A DNA stretch of 34,392 bases from Paraburkholderia elongata. Its GTDB lineage: Bacteria; Pseudomonadota; Gammaproteobacteria; Burkholderiales; Burkholderiaceae. How positions within the stretch are numbered: the stretch's first letter is position 1; every line of letters begins with the position of its first letter. The notes below the pieces were generated by a model that ran no database searches, was not told the origin of the DNA, and was given only the letters and a program-made list of their open reading frames with translations. Made by a program: the position numbers and the translations under genes. Below are positions 15,924 through 24,785 of this stretch, piece by piece. Where the stretch lies: positions 1-34,392 of the forward strand of contig NZ_WOEZ01000270.1 in assembly GCF_013177735.1 (NCBI RefSeq). The letters are read 5' to 3'.

Positions 15924-16564
15924 GCGGACACGGACTGTTCCTGCTGCTCGATCTGGTGGGCACATTCGTCTTCGCCATCAGCGGCGCGGTGGCGGCGAAG
16001 CAGCGCAATCTGGACCTGTTCGGGGTGGTTGCGGTCGCATTCGTCGTGGCGTGCGGCGGCGGCATTGTTCGCGACGTCTGCATCGGTGCGGTACCGCCGG
16101 CGGGCCTGTCGAACTGGCGCTATCTGGCGGCCTCCGTCGTCGCCGCCCTGATTACGATCGCCGCGTACCCGAAAGTCAGGCAATTGCGCCACCCGGTCCT
16201 GTTCTTCGATGCCATCGGTCTCGGGCTGTTCGCGGTTGCCGGCGCCCAGAAGGCGCTTGCGTACGGCCACAACAGCGAAGTGGCGGTATTGCTCGGCGTT
16301 GTCACCGCGGTGGGAGGCGGAACCCTGCGCGACGTATTGCTCACACGCGTGCCAGTGGTCCTGCAACGGGAGATTTATGCGTCGGCGGCACTGCTGGGCG
16401 CGACGATTCAGGTTGTGATCGAGCAACTTCATCTGTCCCAGCCGTGGACGCCGTGGGCAGCAACACTGGTCTGCGTCGGCTTGCGTCTCATGTCCCTGCG
16501 CTTCCACTGGCATCTTCCGACCTTTGCGGGCGACCCTGCCAGGAAGACGGAGTGCGACCGGTAA
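15920..16564 (+). CDS. TRIC-family (YadS/YicG-like) inner membrane protein
   Basis: A 214-residue membrane protein made of two similar halves of three helices each. Each half carries the glycine-rich signature followed by RD: ACGGGIVRDVCIG in the first and AVGGGTLRDVLL in the second, and both have the FAISGA/FAVAGA element. This is the bacterial homologue group of trimeric intracellular cation channels, formerly UPF0126. It starts with GTG inside the end of the amidohydrolase gene (GTGA overlap), so the two proteins are probably made together. Some relatives are linked to glycine transport, but the substrate here is unknown. The sequence past 16565 turns into IS-flanking DNA. Confidence 0.88.
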   Translation: MSGHGLFLLLDLVGTFVFAISGAVAAKQRNLDLFGVVAVAFVVACGGGIVRDVCIGAVPPAGLSNWRYLAASVVAALITIAAYPKVRQLRHPVLFFDAIGLGLFAVAGAQKALAYGHNSEVAVLLGVVTAVGGGTLRDVLLTRVPVVLQREIYASAALLGATIQVVIEQLHLSQPWTPWAATLVCVGLRLMSLRFHWHLPTFAGDPARKTECDR

Positions 16565-16602
16565 CAAGTGGGGACAGGCGAGTAGCCAACCCTCCGACGG
16601 AG

Positions 16603-17414
16603 GGCTTTGTCGCGATAGCGATAGCAAGTTGAGCAAAACCCGATACGAATAGGATTACTTACGCCGCCAACGAATAGAACTGCTCGGCGAAAGTTTGCCG
16701 GATGCCGTTGTCTTTCATCTGCCCCTTGGCGATCATGTGAGCCACCTCGATACCGCCGAGCAGGATGCGTGCACACCGGAAATTCTTGAACCCGAGCATG
16801 GGGTGGGTACACCGCTTGATCGCGCGGTGGTCCTGGTCGATGATATTGTTCAAGTACTTCGTCTGCCGGATCTTGATTGGCGTTTCGCGCTCCGCGCTGA
16901 TGGCTTCCAGCGCAGCCATACTGGCGCCACTTTTGTCGATCGTCACCGCCTCGGGTTCGCCATTCTGGGCGATCGATTTTTCGAAACACCGGCGCGCCGC
17001 AGTCTTATCCCGATGGGCCCGGAACAGAAAATCGATGGTGTTGCCGGCCTTGTCGACGGCGCGATACAGGTATTGGCCCTTGATCTTAATGTAGGTCTCA
17101 CCGACGCGCCAGCTCTTGCCGACGGGGCGTTTGTGGCGGCGAACCGCTTTCTCCAGCACCGGCAGCAGCTTGAGGGCCCAATGATGCACGGTTGAGTGAT
17201 CCACCGAGATGCCTCGCTCCGCCATTACTTCTTCCAGGTTTCGCAGGCTTAGCGCATAAGACACGTACCAACGCACGCACGTCAGGATTACATCAAGCGG
17301 GTAATGCAGGCGTTTGAGCACGCGGGCCACGGCCGGATTCAGCGTCTTCATCAAGCTTGCAGTCGTTCATCTTGTTCCGCACGTCACAGCCGACCGCCTT
17401 ATTGCAACAGAACC
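16603..17414 (-). mobile_element. IS6-family insertion sequence, about 812 bp
   Basis: The right end at 17394-17414 is a clear IS6-type terminus, with GGTTCTGTTGCAATAAGG on the minus strand. The left end near 16603 (GGCTTTGTCGCGATAGCG) matches it at about 11 of 16 positions. The length, and a single transposase gene filling it, fit the family. The 8 bases outside the two ends (CGACGGAG and AGAATTTC) do not match, so there is no target duplication. This suggests an old insertion or one whose sides have been exchanged by recombination. Confidence 0.78.
16659..17354 (-). CDS. IS6-family transposase with altered catalytic triad
   Basis: A 231-residue DDE transposase of the IS6 type, full length: helix-turn-helix (SLRNLEEVMAERGISVDHSTVHHWALK), then the catalytic core with VTIDKSGASMAAL, KYLNNIIDQDHRAIKR and GIEVAHMIAKGQM. 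The first catalytic Asp (family WRxDETYIKVKG) is Gly85 here (WRVGETYIKIKG), two residues usually present after KG are missing, and the catalytic Glu (family NNIVEQDHR) is Asp173. Only Asp140 of the triad is unchanged. The protein should not be able to transpose, although the reading frame is intact. Confidence 0.88.
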   Translation of the reverse strand: MMKTLNPAVARVLKRLHYPLDVILTCVRWYVSYALSLRNLEEVMAERGISVDHSTVHHWALKLLPVLEKAVRRHKRPVGKSWRVGETYIKIKGQYLYRAVDKAGNTIDFLFRAHRDKTAARRCFEKSIAQNGEPEAVTIDKSGASMAALEAISAERETPIKIRQTKYLNNIIDQDHRAIKRCTHPMLGFKNFRCARILLGGIEVAHMIAKGQMKDNGIRQTFAEQFYSLAA

Positions 17415-17493
17415 AGAATTTCAGGCACTACAAGGTTCGAACGCGAAACTGCCGCGCTCGGACGTCAAGACACGGAACGAGCAAGGATCATCC

Positions 17494-18573
17494 CTAGAAT
17501 GTGTGACGTATTCCGAGATTCACTCCCGCGGTCGTACCCTGCACGCCGTACAGCGCACCGTTGATGGATAAGCCCGTGTTCATTGCGCCATGGTTGTTCA
17601 CTACGCCGACCTGGCCATAGAGCGTAGTTCTTTTTGAAAGGAAGTACTGCGTGCCCAGCGCCGCCATCAGCGAATGATTCGCCGTATGGTTACGGTCGCT
17701 CGTTACCCAGACGCCACCATTGAAGTCAAGAACGGGCAGCGCCAGGTAGTCGAGACCGCCGCCGTAGACATTACTGTTGAACGAGCCGGTGACCTTGTAG
17801 TTAACAAACGATGCCTTGGCCGTCAGCGCACCGAACTTGTACGCCACTCCAAGCGTGCGCCCTTCGAATTCTATCGTCGTGGAGACCGGCGTCTGCCCCG
17901 TGCCGCCGCTATTGCCGTCGTAAATCGCGGCGTTGATCATGAGGCTGCCATTATCGTATTTCAGACTCGCCGAGTATTGTCGGCCCGCCTGAAAATTCCC
18001 CGCTTCACCACCCAGCGCGTACAACACGCTGCCCTCGAATCCCGCAATGTTGGGCGTCGTGTAGGACACCGCGTTCGGGTTGAAAATACCGGTGCCGATC
18101 ACGTTATCGACGTAGTTCACCACAGCGCTGCCAAACAGGGAAAACTGTCGCGGGTCCGACCCATACAGGGCCAGAAAGAAGGGCGAGAATTGCAGGCCTG
18201 CCTTGACATTGCCGAATTTCCCGTCGAGGGCGATCCAAGCCTGACGGCCGAACTGATTGCCGTTCGAGTCGTTGTAGGCACCGGTGGCCACACTGAACCC
18301 GCTTTCGAGCTTGAATTGCGCCTTTAGCCCGTCACCGAGGTCCTCAGTCCCAGCGATGCCGAACTGCGAAGGCGACGCTCCGCTGTCGATCAGAGAAAAC
18401 TGCTTGCCGGCGTTCTGCCCGGTAATCGAATTGAGCGTCTTGCTCGTGTACAGCAAACCGCCGTCGACGACGCCATACAGCGTGACGCTGCTCTGCGCCT
18501 GGACCATGCCCGCAAACATTAAACCGGCCGCTCCGGCCACGAGTTTCAGCTTAAAAGTTTCATGATTGAACAT
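17494..18573 (-). CDS. Gram-negative porin (burkholderial OmpC type)
   Basis: A 359-residue outer-membrane porin. It has a signal peptide (FKLKLVAGAAGLMFAGMVQAQ) followed by SSVTLYGVVDGGLLY. Family phrases FGIAGTEDLGDGLKAQFKLESGF, FGRQAWIALDGKFGNVKAGLQF and a C-terminal GIRHTF are present. A strong ribosome site (GGAGGAGAC) precedes the ATG. It lies 257 bases after the stop of the aldehyde dehydrogenase gene, in the same direction, and could be the uptake channel of the cyclohexanol pathway, but a promoter of its own with symmetrical sites is visible upstream. Confidence 0.93.
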   Translation of the reverse strand: MFNHETFKLKLVAGAAGLMFAGMVQAQSSVTLYGVVDGGLLYTSKTLNSITGQNAGKQFSLIDSGASPSQFGIAGTEDLGDGLKAQFKLESGFSVATGAYNDSNGNQFGRQAWIALDGKFGNVKAGLQFSPFFLALYGSDPRQFSLFGSAVVNYVDNVIGTGIFNPNAVSYTTPNIAGFEGSVLYALGGEAGNFQAGRQYSASLKYDNGSLMINAAIYDGNSGGTGQTPVSTTIEFEGRTLGVAYKFGALTAKASFVNYKVTGSFNSNVYGGGLDYLALPVLDFNGGVWVTSDRNHTANHSLMAALGTQYFLSKRTTLYGQVGVVNNHGAMNTGLSINGALYGVQGTTAGVNLGIRHTF

Positions 18574-18629
18574 CTGTTGTCTCCTCCGTTATCGCTCAAC
18601 TACGGTTTTTTATGCAAAAAACGACGTGA

Positions 18630-18667
18630 AATCTATTTTTTATATAGGAGTACTTGCTAAATAGATT
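18630..18667 (-). promoter_or_regulatory. Inverted repeat in the porin promoter region
   Basis: AATCTATTT (18630-18638) and AAATAGATT (18659-18667) are perfect inverted copies separated by 20 bases, around a very AT-rich stretch containing TATATA. They lie 57-94 bases ahead of the porin start. This looks like a promoter flanked by operator halves, for example for an OmpR-like or other dimeric regulator. The role is inferred. Confidence 0.45.
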
Positions 18668-18830
18668 AAGAACGCATGGACCATTTTTCGGATTATGTGA
18701 AGAGGCGTGATAGCCCCTATTTCGTTGCATGTCCTCCCGATCGGATCGTCGCGACGCCTACATTGCCAGAATTGATTGTGGCTATTCGCAAATTCTGTGG
18801 CACTCGACAGCTGCCGTTGCAGTATCCGTT

Positions 18831-20261
18831 CTAGTTAAGCTGGGTCACAAACTTGGTGGTCAGGTAACCATCGAACGTCTCCGTACCACCCTCACTGCCA
18901 TAGCCACTTTCCTTGATGCCGCCGAACGGGGTCTCGGCGACCGCCAGTCCCAGATGGTTGATCGACACCATGCCCGCCTCGAGCCCTCGGGCGATCACAT
19001 GCGCATTCTTGCTGGATGTGGTGAAGGCGTAAGATGCCAGACCAAAAGGTAGCCGGTTGGCGCGCTGCAACGCCTCTTCAATCGTCTTGAAGCGGACAAT
19101 TCCGGCCACAGGTCCAAATGGCTCTTCGTTCATGAAGCGGGCATCTTCCGGCAAATCGGTGATAACGGTGGGCGCGAAGAAATTGCCATCACCCGGCAAC
19201 GCCTGCCCCCCGGTCAGGATGCTGGCACCCCGCCGGCTCGCGTCTTCTACGAACGCCTCTAAGGCGGAGACGCGGCGACGTTGCGCCAGCGGGCCCATTT
19301 TTGTTCCCGCCTCCAGGCCGTCGCCAACCTTCAATGTGTGGGCTTTAGCGACGAAGCGTTCCACAAACCGTTCGTAGACCCCTTCCTGGACATAAAAACG
19401 CGTGGGCGATACACAGACCTGTCCGGCGTTGCGGAATTTGTAGCTCACAAGCTGCTCAACGGCGGTTTCGATGTCAGCGTCGTCGCACACGATCACCGGC
19501 GCATGACCGCCCAGCTCCATCGTGCAGCGCTTCATCAAAGAACCGGCCAATGCCGCCAATTGCTGGCCAACAGGAGTGGAACCCGTGAACGAGATTTTGC
19601 GCACGATGGGTGACTTCATCAGATGGTCGGAAATCTTTCCCGAATCACCCCAAACCACATTGAGTACACCGGGCGGCAGGCCAGCATCATGGAACAGTTG
19701 AGCAATCGCTACCACGGCGCTGGGCGTATCGCTGGAACCCTTGACTATCACAGAACACCCGGCGCCAATCGCTGCAGCCACCTTGCGGATGGCTTGATTG
19801 AAGGGGAAGTTCCACGGCGAAAAAGCCACGCACACACCAATCGGCTCCCGCAAGACGATTTGCTGAACCTGGCTGGAGCGTGCAGGAATGACCCTCCCGT
19901 AAATCCGGCGGCATTCCTCGGCATGCCAGTCGGCATGTTCTGAGCAGACGGTCACTTCGCCCACGGCTTCGGCTAGCGGCTTGCCTTGATCCAGCGTAAT
20001 GTTGCGACCGATATCTTGGGCACGCTCACGCGCCAGTTCGCCCACCTTGCGCAGTATCTGGCTTCGCAGCATCGGTGAGCTGTTACGCCATGATTCGAAC
20101 GCGCGTTGAGCACTAGACAGAGCCCATTCGAGATCGGCTTCGGTCGCGTGCGGCATTTTACCGATCGGCAGATTGGTTGCAGGGTTCAGAACATCCCTTT
20201 CAAGGCGGCCACCGCCATGAATGAACTGACCATCGATGTACAGGGTTATTTGCGGATACAT
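18831..20261 (-). CDS. chnE: NAD(P)-dependent aldehyde dehydrogenase, 6-oxohexanoate dehydrogenase-like
   Basis: A 476-residue aldehyde dehydrogenase of the succinate-semialdehyde dehydrogenase type. The cofactor site has FSPWNFPFNQ (147-156) and FTGSTPVG (225-232); the catalytic residues are Glu249 (MELGG) and Cys283 (NAGQVC). In this cluster the expected reaction is oxidation of 6-oxohexanoate to adipate, the last step of the chn route. It is the last catabolic gene of the leftward cluster, 15 bases after the zinc alcohol dehydrogenase gene. Specificity is taken from context; a general semialdehyde dehydrogenase would look the same. Confidence 0.82.
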   Translation of the reverse strand: MYPQITLYIDGQFIHGGGRLERDVLNPATNLPIGKMPHATEADLEWALSSAQRAFESWRNSSPMLRSQILRKVGELARERAQDIGRNITLDQGKPLAEAVGEVTVCSEHADWHAEECRRIYGRVIPARSSQVQQIVLREPIGVCVAFSPWNFPFNQAIRKVAAAIGAGCSVIVKGSSDTPSAVVAIAQLFHDAGLPPGVLNVVWGDSGKISDHLMKSPIVRKISFTGSTPVGQQLAALAGSLMKRCTMELGGHAPVIVCDDADIETAVEQLVSYKFRNAGQVCVSPTRFYVQEGVYERFVERFVAKAHTLKVGDGLEAGTKMGPLAQRRRVSALEAFVEDASRRGASILTGGQALPGDGNFFAPTVITDLPEDARFMNEEPFGPVAGIVRFKTIEEALQRANRLPFGLASYAFTTSSKNAHVIARGLEAGMVSINHLGLAVAETPFGGIKESGYGSEGGTETFDGYLTTKFVTQLN

Positions 20262-20276
20262 GGGCGTTGTGTCGGG

Positions 20277-21329
20277 TCAGGGAACGAGAATGGTGCGGCC
20301 AACAATTTTTCCGTGCTGGAGGTCTTCCAGTGCAGCATTGACTTCAGCAAGCGGTCGCCTTGTAACAGGGATGGAAGACACTGCCTTGTCTCTGAAGAGT
20401 CGGACCAGCTCTTTCAGCTCGGACAACGTCCCTACGTAACTTCCCTGCAAGGTGAGCGGGCGCATTGGAATGACAGGCAGAGACAGGTTGATCTCGCCGC
20501 CCATCAATCCGCAAATCACGATATGCCCACCCCTCGCGGAAGCGTCCATGGCCAGCTTGACAGTCGGTGGTGCCCCGACCAGATCAAGCACCGATCGCGC
20601 ACCTCCGCCCGTGGCCTGGATGACCTGTTTAGCGGCGTCGTCTGCTTTGCCATCGATGGCGAGGAACGCCCCGGCCGCCATCGCGGCCTCCCGTTTGGCA
20701 GGATCGATATCGACGACAATCGCACCGTTGCCCCCCAGTGCCTTCAGGATCTCGATGGCCATCAGGCCCAGGCCGCCCGCACCGATGATGACCACAGGAT
20801 CCTGATACAGGCGATCGCCCAATTTTTTGAGTGCACTGTAGGTCGTCACGCCTGCGCACGCCAAGGGAGCCGCACTCGCGGGGTCGAGCCCGTCCAGCTC
20901 CACCAGGTATCGTGGGTGCGGCACGATCACGTAGTCTGCAAATCCGCCGGGGCGCACAATGCCGAGTGACTGTGCCTTCAGGCACAGGTTCTCTTCGCCG
21001 CGCTCACAGGTAGCACATTCGCCGCAACCAATCCAGGGATGCACGAGTACCGTGGCGCCCGTCGGCACTGGACCAGCGTCCGGGCCCGCCGAAATCACCT
21101 CGCCGCAGATCTCATGGCTGAGGGTCAGAGGAGGCTTGATCCCTCGGTCAGCCAACTTGAGGCGACGGCCGCCACCGAGATCGTAATAACCTTCCCAGAG
21201 GTGCAAATCGGTATGGCAAAGGCCTGCGGCTTTGACCCGCAGCAGCACCTCGGTCCCTTGCGCCTGAGGCGCGGGCCTTTCCACCAGTTCAAGAGGCTGA
21301 CCGTGTTCGGTAACGCAATAACAACGCAT
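20277..21329 (-). CDS. chnD: Zinc alcohol dehydrogenase, 6-hydroxyhexanoate dehydrogenase-like
   Basis: A 350-residue medium-chain zinc alcohol dehydrogenase from the ATG at 21329, which has GGA six bases upstream; a longer frame from a TTG at 21401 is possible but unlikely. Catalytic zinc ligands are Cys38 (GLCHTDLH) and His72-Glu73 (LSHEICGEV). The structural zinc cysteines are 102, 105, 108 and 116 (GCGECATCERGEENLC). The NAD fold is VVIIGAGGLGLMAIE with an acidic VVDID end, pointing to NAD. Size and context match ChnD, which converts 6-hydroxyhexanoate to 6-oxohexanoate. Confidence 0.83.
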   Translation of the reverse strand: MRCYCVTEHGQPLELVERPAPQAQGTEVLLRVKAAGLCHTDLHLWEGYYDLGGGRRLKLADRGIKPPLTLSHEICGEVISAGPDAGPVPTGATVLVHPWIGCGECATCERGEENLCLKAQSLGIVRPGGFADYVIVPHPRYLVELDGLDPASAAPLACAGVTTYSALKKLGDRLYQDPVVIIGAGGLGLMAIEILKALGGNGAIVVDIDPAKREAAMAAGAFLAIDGKADDAAKQVIQATGGGARSVLDLVGAPPTVKLAMDASARGGHIVICGLMGGEINLSLPVIPMRPLTLQGSYVGTLSELKELVRLFRDKAVSSIPVTRRPLAEVNAALEDLQHGKIVGRTILVP

Positions 21330-21397
21330 CAGATGTCCATAGAATTTATGAGCTGTATGCCCAGCGAAGACCGCTGGGCCTCCCAGGTGCTTCATCG

Positions 21398-22149
21398 TCA
21401 ATTGGCGGTATAGCCCCCATCGACGACGAGTTCCGCCCCATGCACGAAAGAGGACTCATCCGACGCCAGGAACAGCACCGCCTGCGACACTTCGATCGGC
21501 TGTGCCGGGCGCTTGAGCAGAGTCGGGCCGAGCAGCGCCGGGCGAATGACCGGGTCGGCCAGCATGTCCCTGGTCATCTGCGTCTCGACGACGCCTGGGT
21601 GAACCGAGTTGATCCGGATGTTGAACGGCGCAAGGTCCACGGCGCAGGACTTGGTGAAAAGTCGCACGGCTCCCTTGGATGCCTCATATGCACTGGCGCC
21701 AGGGGCGCCAACCAGGCCGTAGATTGACGAGACGTTCACGATGGTGCCGCCCCCGGCTTTCTGCATGAACGGGATGACTGTGGGGGGCCGATGAAGACGC
21801 CGCGCGCATTCACCTCAAAGATCCGGTCCCATTCTTCGATCGACGTGTCTTGCACAGGCTTCAGAATCAGGATCCCGGCGTTATTGACCAGCACGTCGAT
21901 GCGTCCTGCGCGCTCGATGATCTGGCACACAGCTGCATCCCACTCTGCTTCCCTCGTTACATCCAGCGCCAGGAAGTCGGCCTTGCCGCCATGCCTGAGT
22001 AGGCTCTCCACCGTGGCCAGGCCCTCTTCCGTATTCCTATCGGCCACAAACACCCATGCGCCTTGCGACGCAAGCAATTCGCTGTGCGATTGCCCCATCC
22101 CCATGGCGCCGCCGGTCACGAGAATTACTTTGCCTTGTCCGCGATTCAT
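21398..22149 (-). pseudogene. chnA: Frameshifted short-chain dehydrogenase, cyclohexanol dehydrogenase-like
   Basis: Two minus-strand frames form one short-chain dehydrogenase. The first starts at the ATG at 22149 (GAGGGGG just upstream) with MNRGQGKVILVTGGAMGMGQ, then DVLVNNAGILI and NARGVFIG. The frame breaks in a run of six G on the plus strand (21782-21787). The second carries VIPFMQKAGGGTIVNVSSIYG, the active-site YEASKGAVR with Tyr and Lys, and ends LVVDGGYTAN. One added base restores a normal 250-residue enzyme. It would oxidise cyclohexanol to the ketone. A homopolymer indel may be a sequencing error; if real, this step is lost or borrowed from another dehydrogenase. Confidence 0.82.
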
Positions 22150-22181
22150 CACGCCCCCTCGGTTTGCCAATGTGTAAATGT

Positions 22182-23777
22182 TTACTGCAACTGGAAGCCC
22201 CTGTAGTCGTCACTCTGAACCTCAGCAAGCTGCTGTCGGTAGGCACCGAGGCCGGCGAGGTAGAAGTACACCGTGTTCTGCTTGCCTGGGATGTTCGCGC
22301 CGAAGATCCAGGACTCGGCCTTTGAGAACAGCGTCATATTCGCGATCTCCTGACACGTCCTGGTCCAGCTGGCCACGGCCTCGGCGGTGGGCTCCACCGT
22401 CTTGAGATTCCTGGCGTTGACGTTCTCGACAAGGGCGCTGATCCACTCCACCTGGGTCTCGATCGAGGGCGGCAGGTTGGTGAAGGGGCCATTGGGTCCC
22501 AGTACCATGAACATGTTGGGGAAGTTCACGTTCGTCACACCCAGGTAGCTGCTCGGGCCGCCCTTCCAGTGATCCTGGATGGTGAGGCCCTTGCGGCCGC
22601 GAATGTCGATCTTCGTGTAGTTGCCATCCACCGCGTCAAAGCCAGTGGCGAAGATCAGCACGTCCAACGCATGTTCGACCCCATCCGCCGTTTTCACGCC
22701 GGTGGGGGTGATCTCGACGATCGGATTGGCCTTAACGTCGACGAGATCGACATTCGGCCGGTTGTACGTGGCGTAGTAGCCGCTGTCACACAGCGGACGT
22801 TTGGCATATAGCTCTTGCGGTGTGAGCTTTCTGGCGGTTTCCGGGTCCTTGACGATCTCGACGATCTTGCCGCGGATGAAATCCTGCGCTGCCTTGTTGG
22901 CCTGCTCATCGGTTGCGATGTCGCAGAAGGTTTCGAACATGAAGCGGAAGCCACCGCCGTTGTCCCACGCCTTCTGGAAAACGGCCTGCCGCTCCTCCGC
23001 GGAAACGCTCATCGCCGGGACGGTGCTCTCCTCAAAGCCGAAAGCCACAACGGAACCCTTCACCTGCTCCCAGATCTCGTGATAGTTCTTCTTCACGTCT
23101 TCCACATACTGCGGAGTCAGGGGGCCGTTGCCAACCGGGACGCTGTATTGCGGCGACCGCTGGAACACGGTCAGATGCCTGACTTTCGGAGCGATCGCGG
23201 TGATGACCTGGACGCCAGTTGATCCCGTGCCGATCACGCCAACGCGCTTGCCTTCAAGGCTTACTTTCTCGGGCCAGTTGGCCGTGTGATATGACTCGCC
23301 CTGGAAGGTCTCGCGACCCTTGATGTTGGGGATGTTTGTCGCTGAGAGCAAGCCGAGCGCCGTCACGATGAACTTGGCGGTGTAGGCCTCTCCCGTGTCG
23401 GTCTTTACCTCCCAGAGGTTGGCCGATTCATTGAAGTGCGCCGACGTGATGCCCGTATTGAGCTGAATGTCGGGACGAAGGTTGTATCTATCCGCAACGT
23501 GCTCGAGATAGGAGAGGATTTGTGGTTGGGTCACGTAGCGGGTCGTGATGTCCATCTCCTGCAATAGCTCTTTGTCCCACGAGTAGCAATAGACGAAGCT
23601 CTCGGTGTCGGACAGAGCACCCGGATAGCGATTCCAGTACCAGGTGCCGCCCACGCCGCCGGCCTTGTCGAAGAGTCGGACCTTCAGGCCCTGTTCGTCG
23701 CGCAGCTTCTTTAGCATGTACATGCCGCCAAATCCGGCGCCTACGACAATGGCGTCGTAATGTGTCGCGAGTGTCAT
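22182..23777 (-). CDS. chnB: Cyclohexanone monooxygenase (Baeyer-Villiger, type I)
   Basis: A 531-residue flavoprotein closely resembling the Acinetobacter cyclohexanone monooxygenase along its whole length. It has the FAD fold GAGFGG (13-18), the Baeyer-Villiger fingerprint FQGESYHTANWP (158-169) and the NADPH fold GTGSTG (183-188); the long shared phrases WNRYPGALSDTES, TALGLLSA, VPAMSVSAEER, YAKRPLCDSGYY and PNMFMVLGPNGPFTNLPPSIE also agree. It inserts oxygen next to the carbonyl of cyclohexanone to give epsilon-caprolactone, using FAD, NADPH and O2. The ATG at 23777 is preferred because AGGAGACATATC precedes it; a frame from 23801 would include the ribosome site. Confidence 0.93.
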   Translation of the reverse strand: MTLATHYDAIVVGAGFGGMYMLKKLRDEQGLKVRLFDKAGGVGGTWYWNRYPGALSDTESFVYCYSWDKELLQEMDITTRYVTQPQILSYLEHVADRYNLRPDIQLNTGITSAHFNESANLWEVKTDTGEAYTAKFIVTALGLLSATNIPNIKGRETFQGESYHTANWPEKVSLEGKRVGVIGTGSTGVQVITAIAPKVRHLTVFQRSPQYSVPVGNGPLTPQYVEDVKKNYHEIWEQVKGSVVAFGFEESTVPAMSVSAEERQAVFQKAWDNGGGFRFMFETFCDIATDEQANKAAQDFIRGKIVEIVKDPETARKLTPQELYAKRPLCDSGYYATYNRPNVDLVDVKANPIVEITPTGVKTADGVEHALDVLIFATGFDAVDGNYTKIDIRGRKGLTIQDHWKGGPSSYLGVTNVNFPNMFMVLGPNGPFTNLPPSIETQVEWISALVENVNARNLKTVEPTAEAVASWTRTCQEIANMTLFSKAESWIFGANIPGKQNTVYFYLAGLGAYRQQLAEVQSDDYRGFQLQ

Positions 23778-23882
23778 GATATGTCTCCTTGTTTCGGCCA
23801 AAGCTCCGCCAGCGGAGGTCGGCCCGCAATGAATGGAATGAGCGAAAAACCCGGGGGGCGTTGATGCCTGAAAAGGTGGTGG

Positions 23883-24785
23883 TCAATCGCCCTTGAACCA
23901 CTTGCCGATGCGGCGAAGCTCCTCGTCTGCCTCGATGGCACGGCCCGCCAGGAACGGGAACACGTGCTGCATGCCGTCCACTACCGACAGAGTCACGTTG
24001 ACACCTGCATCGCTGGCAATGCCCGCAAGGTCGGTGGCGTTGTCGAGAAGTGTCTCCACGGAGCCGGCAGCGATGTACAAGCGCGGAAAGCCCTTGTAGT
24101 TGGCCTTGAGCGGGTTGGCGAGAGGGTTCGTTCGTGAACCGTTTTCGCCGAGGAACATGCCCGACATGCCCTCCAGAAGCGTCTTGCTCACCAGGGCATC
24201 GCTCGTATGGTTGGTCTCCAGCGTCGTCCCTACGTGCTCCATGTCGAGCCACGGCGAGAACGCGATGACCGCACCCGGCAGGGCCACGCCATCGTCACGC
24301 ACCTTGAGCACTGTCGCGATGGCCAGGTTGCCGCCGGCCGAGTCGCCACAGGTCGTGATGTCCTGCGCCTTGAAGCCGAGCGCCAGCAGTTCGCGGTACA
24401 CCGCGGTCGAGTCCTCGATCTGGGCCGGGAACGGGTGCTCGGGTGCGCGGCGGTAGTCGATGACAACGGCAATGACGCCGAGGTGCTTGGCGAGGTGCCC
24501 TGCGAGCTTGCGGTGACTGGCGGCGGAACCCACGGCGAAACCGCCGCCATGGGTATAAAGAATGACTTTCGAAGCGTCCGCGCCTACCGGCGACGCCCAG
24601 ATAGCCTCGACGCCAGCGACCGCTTTGGATTGGTAGGTCACGCCCTCCGGTTCCAAAGTCGGCTGGTGCCACTCGTCGAAGAGACTGCGCAGGTCCGCGA
24701 TGGTCAGTGTCGGATTCGCGGTCATACGATCGGACCAGGACTGATACAAAACGCGCAGGAAATCTGCTTCGGGTGAGGTTTTCAT
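23883..24785 (-). CDS. chnC: Alpha/beta hydrolase (HSL type), caprolactone hydrolase-like
   Basis: A 300-residue hydrolase of the hormone-sensitive-lipase type. It has the oxyanion motif HGGG (79-82), the nucleophile elbow GDSAGG with Ser149, the family phrase VVIDYRRAPEHPFPA, and late Asp and His elements (GSVETLLDNA, GMQHVFPF). The start has AAGGAGACGAA in front of it. It is the first gene of the leftward chn cluster and would open epsilon-caprolactone to 6-hydroxyhexanoate, as ChnC does. The family has wide esterase activity, so the lactone role comes from its place next to the monooxygenase. Confidence 0.86.
   Translation of the reverse strand: MKTSPEADFLRVLYQSWSDRMTANPTLTIADLRSLFDEWHQPTLEPEGVTYQSKAVAGVEAIWASPVGADASKVILYTHGGGFAVGSAASHRKLAGHLAKHLGVIAVVIDYRRAPEHPFPAQIEDSTAVYRELLALGFKAQDITTCGDSAGGNLAIATVLKVRDDGVALPGAVIAFSPWLDMEHVGTTLETNHTSDALVSKTLLEGMSGMFLGENGSRTNPLANPLKANYKGFPRLYIAAGSVETLLDNATDLAGIASDAGVNVTLSVVDGMQHVFPFLAGRAIEADEELRRIGKWFKGD

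Noticed and set aside
15767..16636. A 289-residue minus-strand frame across the TRIC gene
   Set aside because: It is a shadow of the M20/TRIC genes, with a composition rich in His, Arg and Gln and no start signal.
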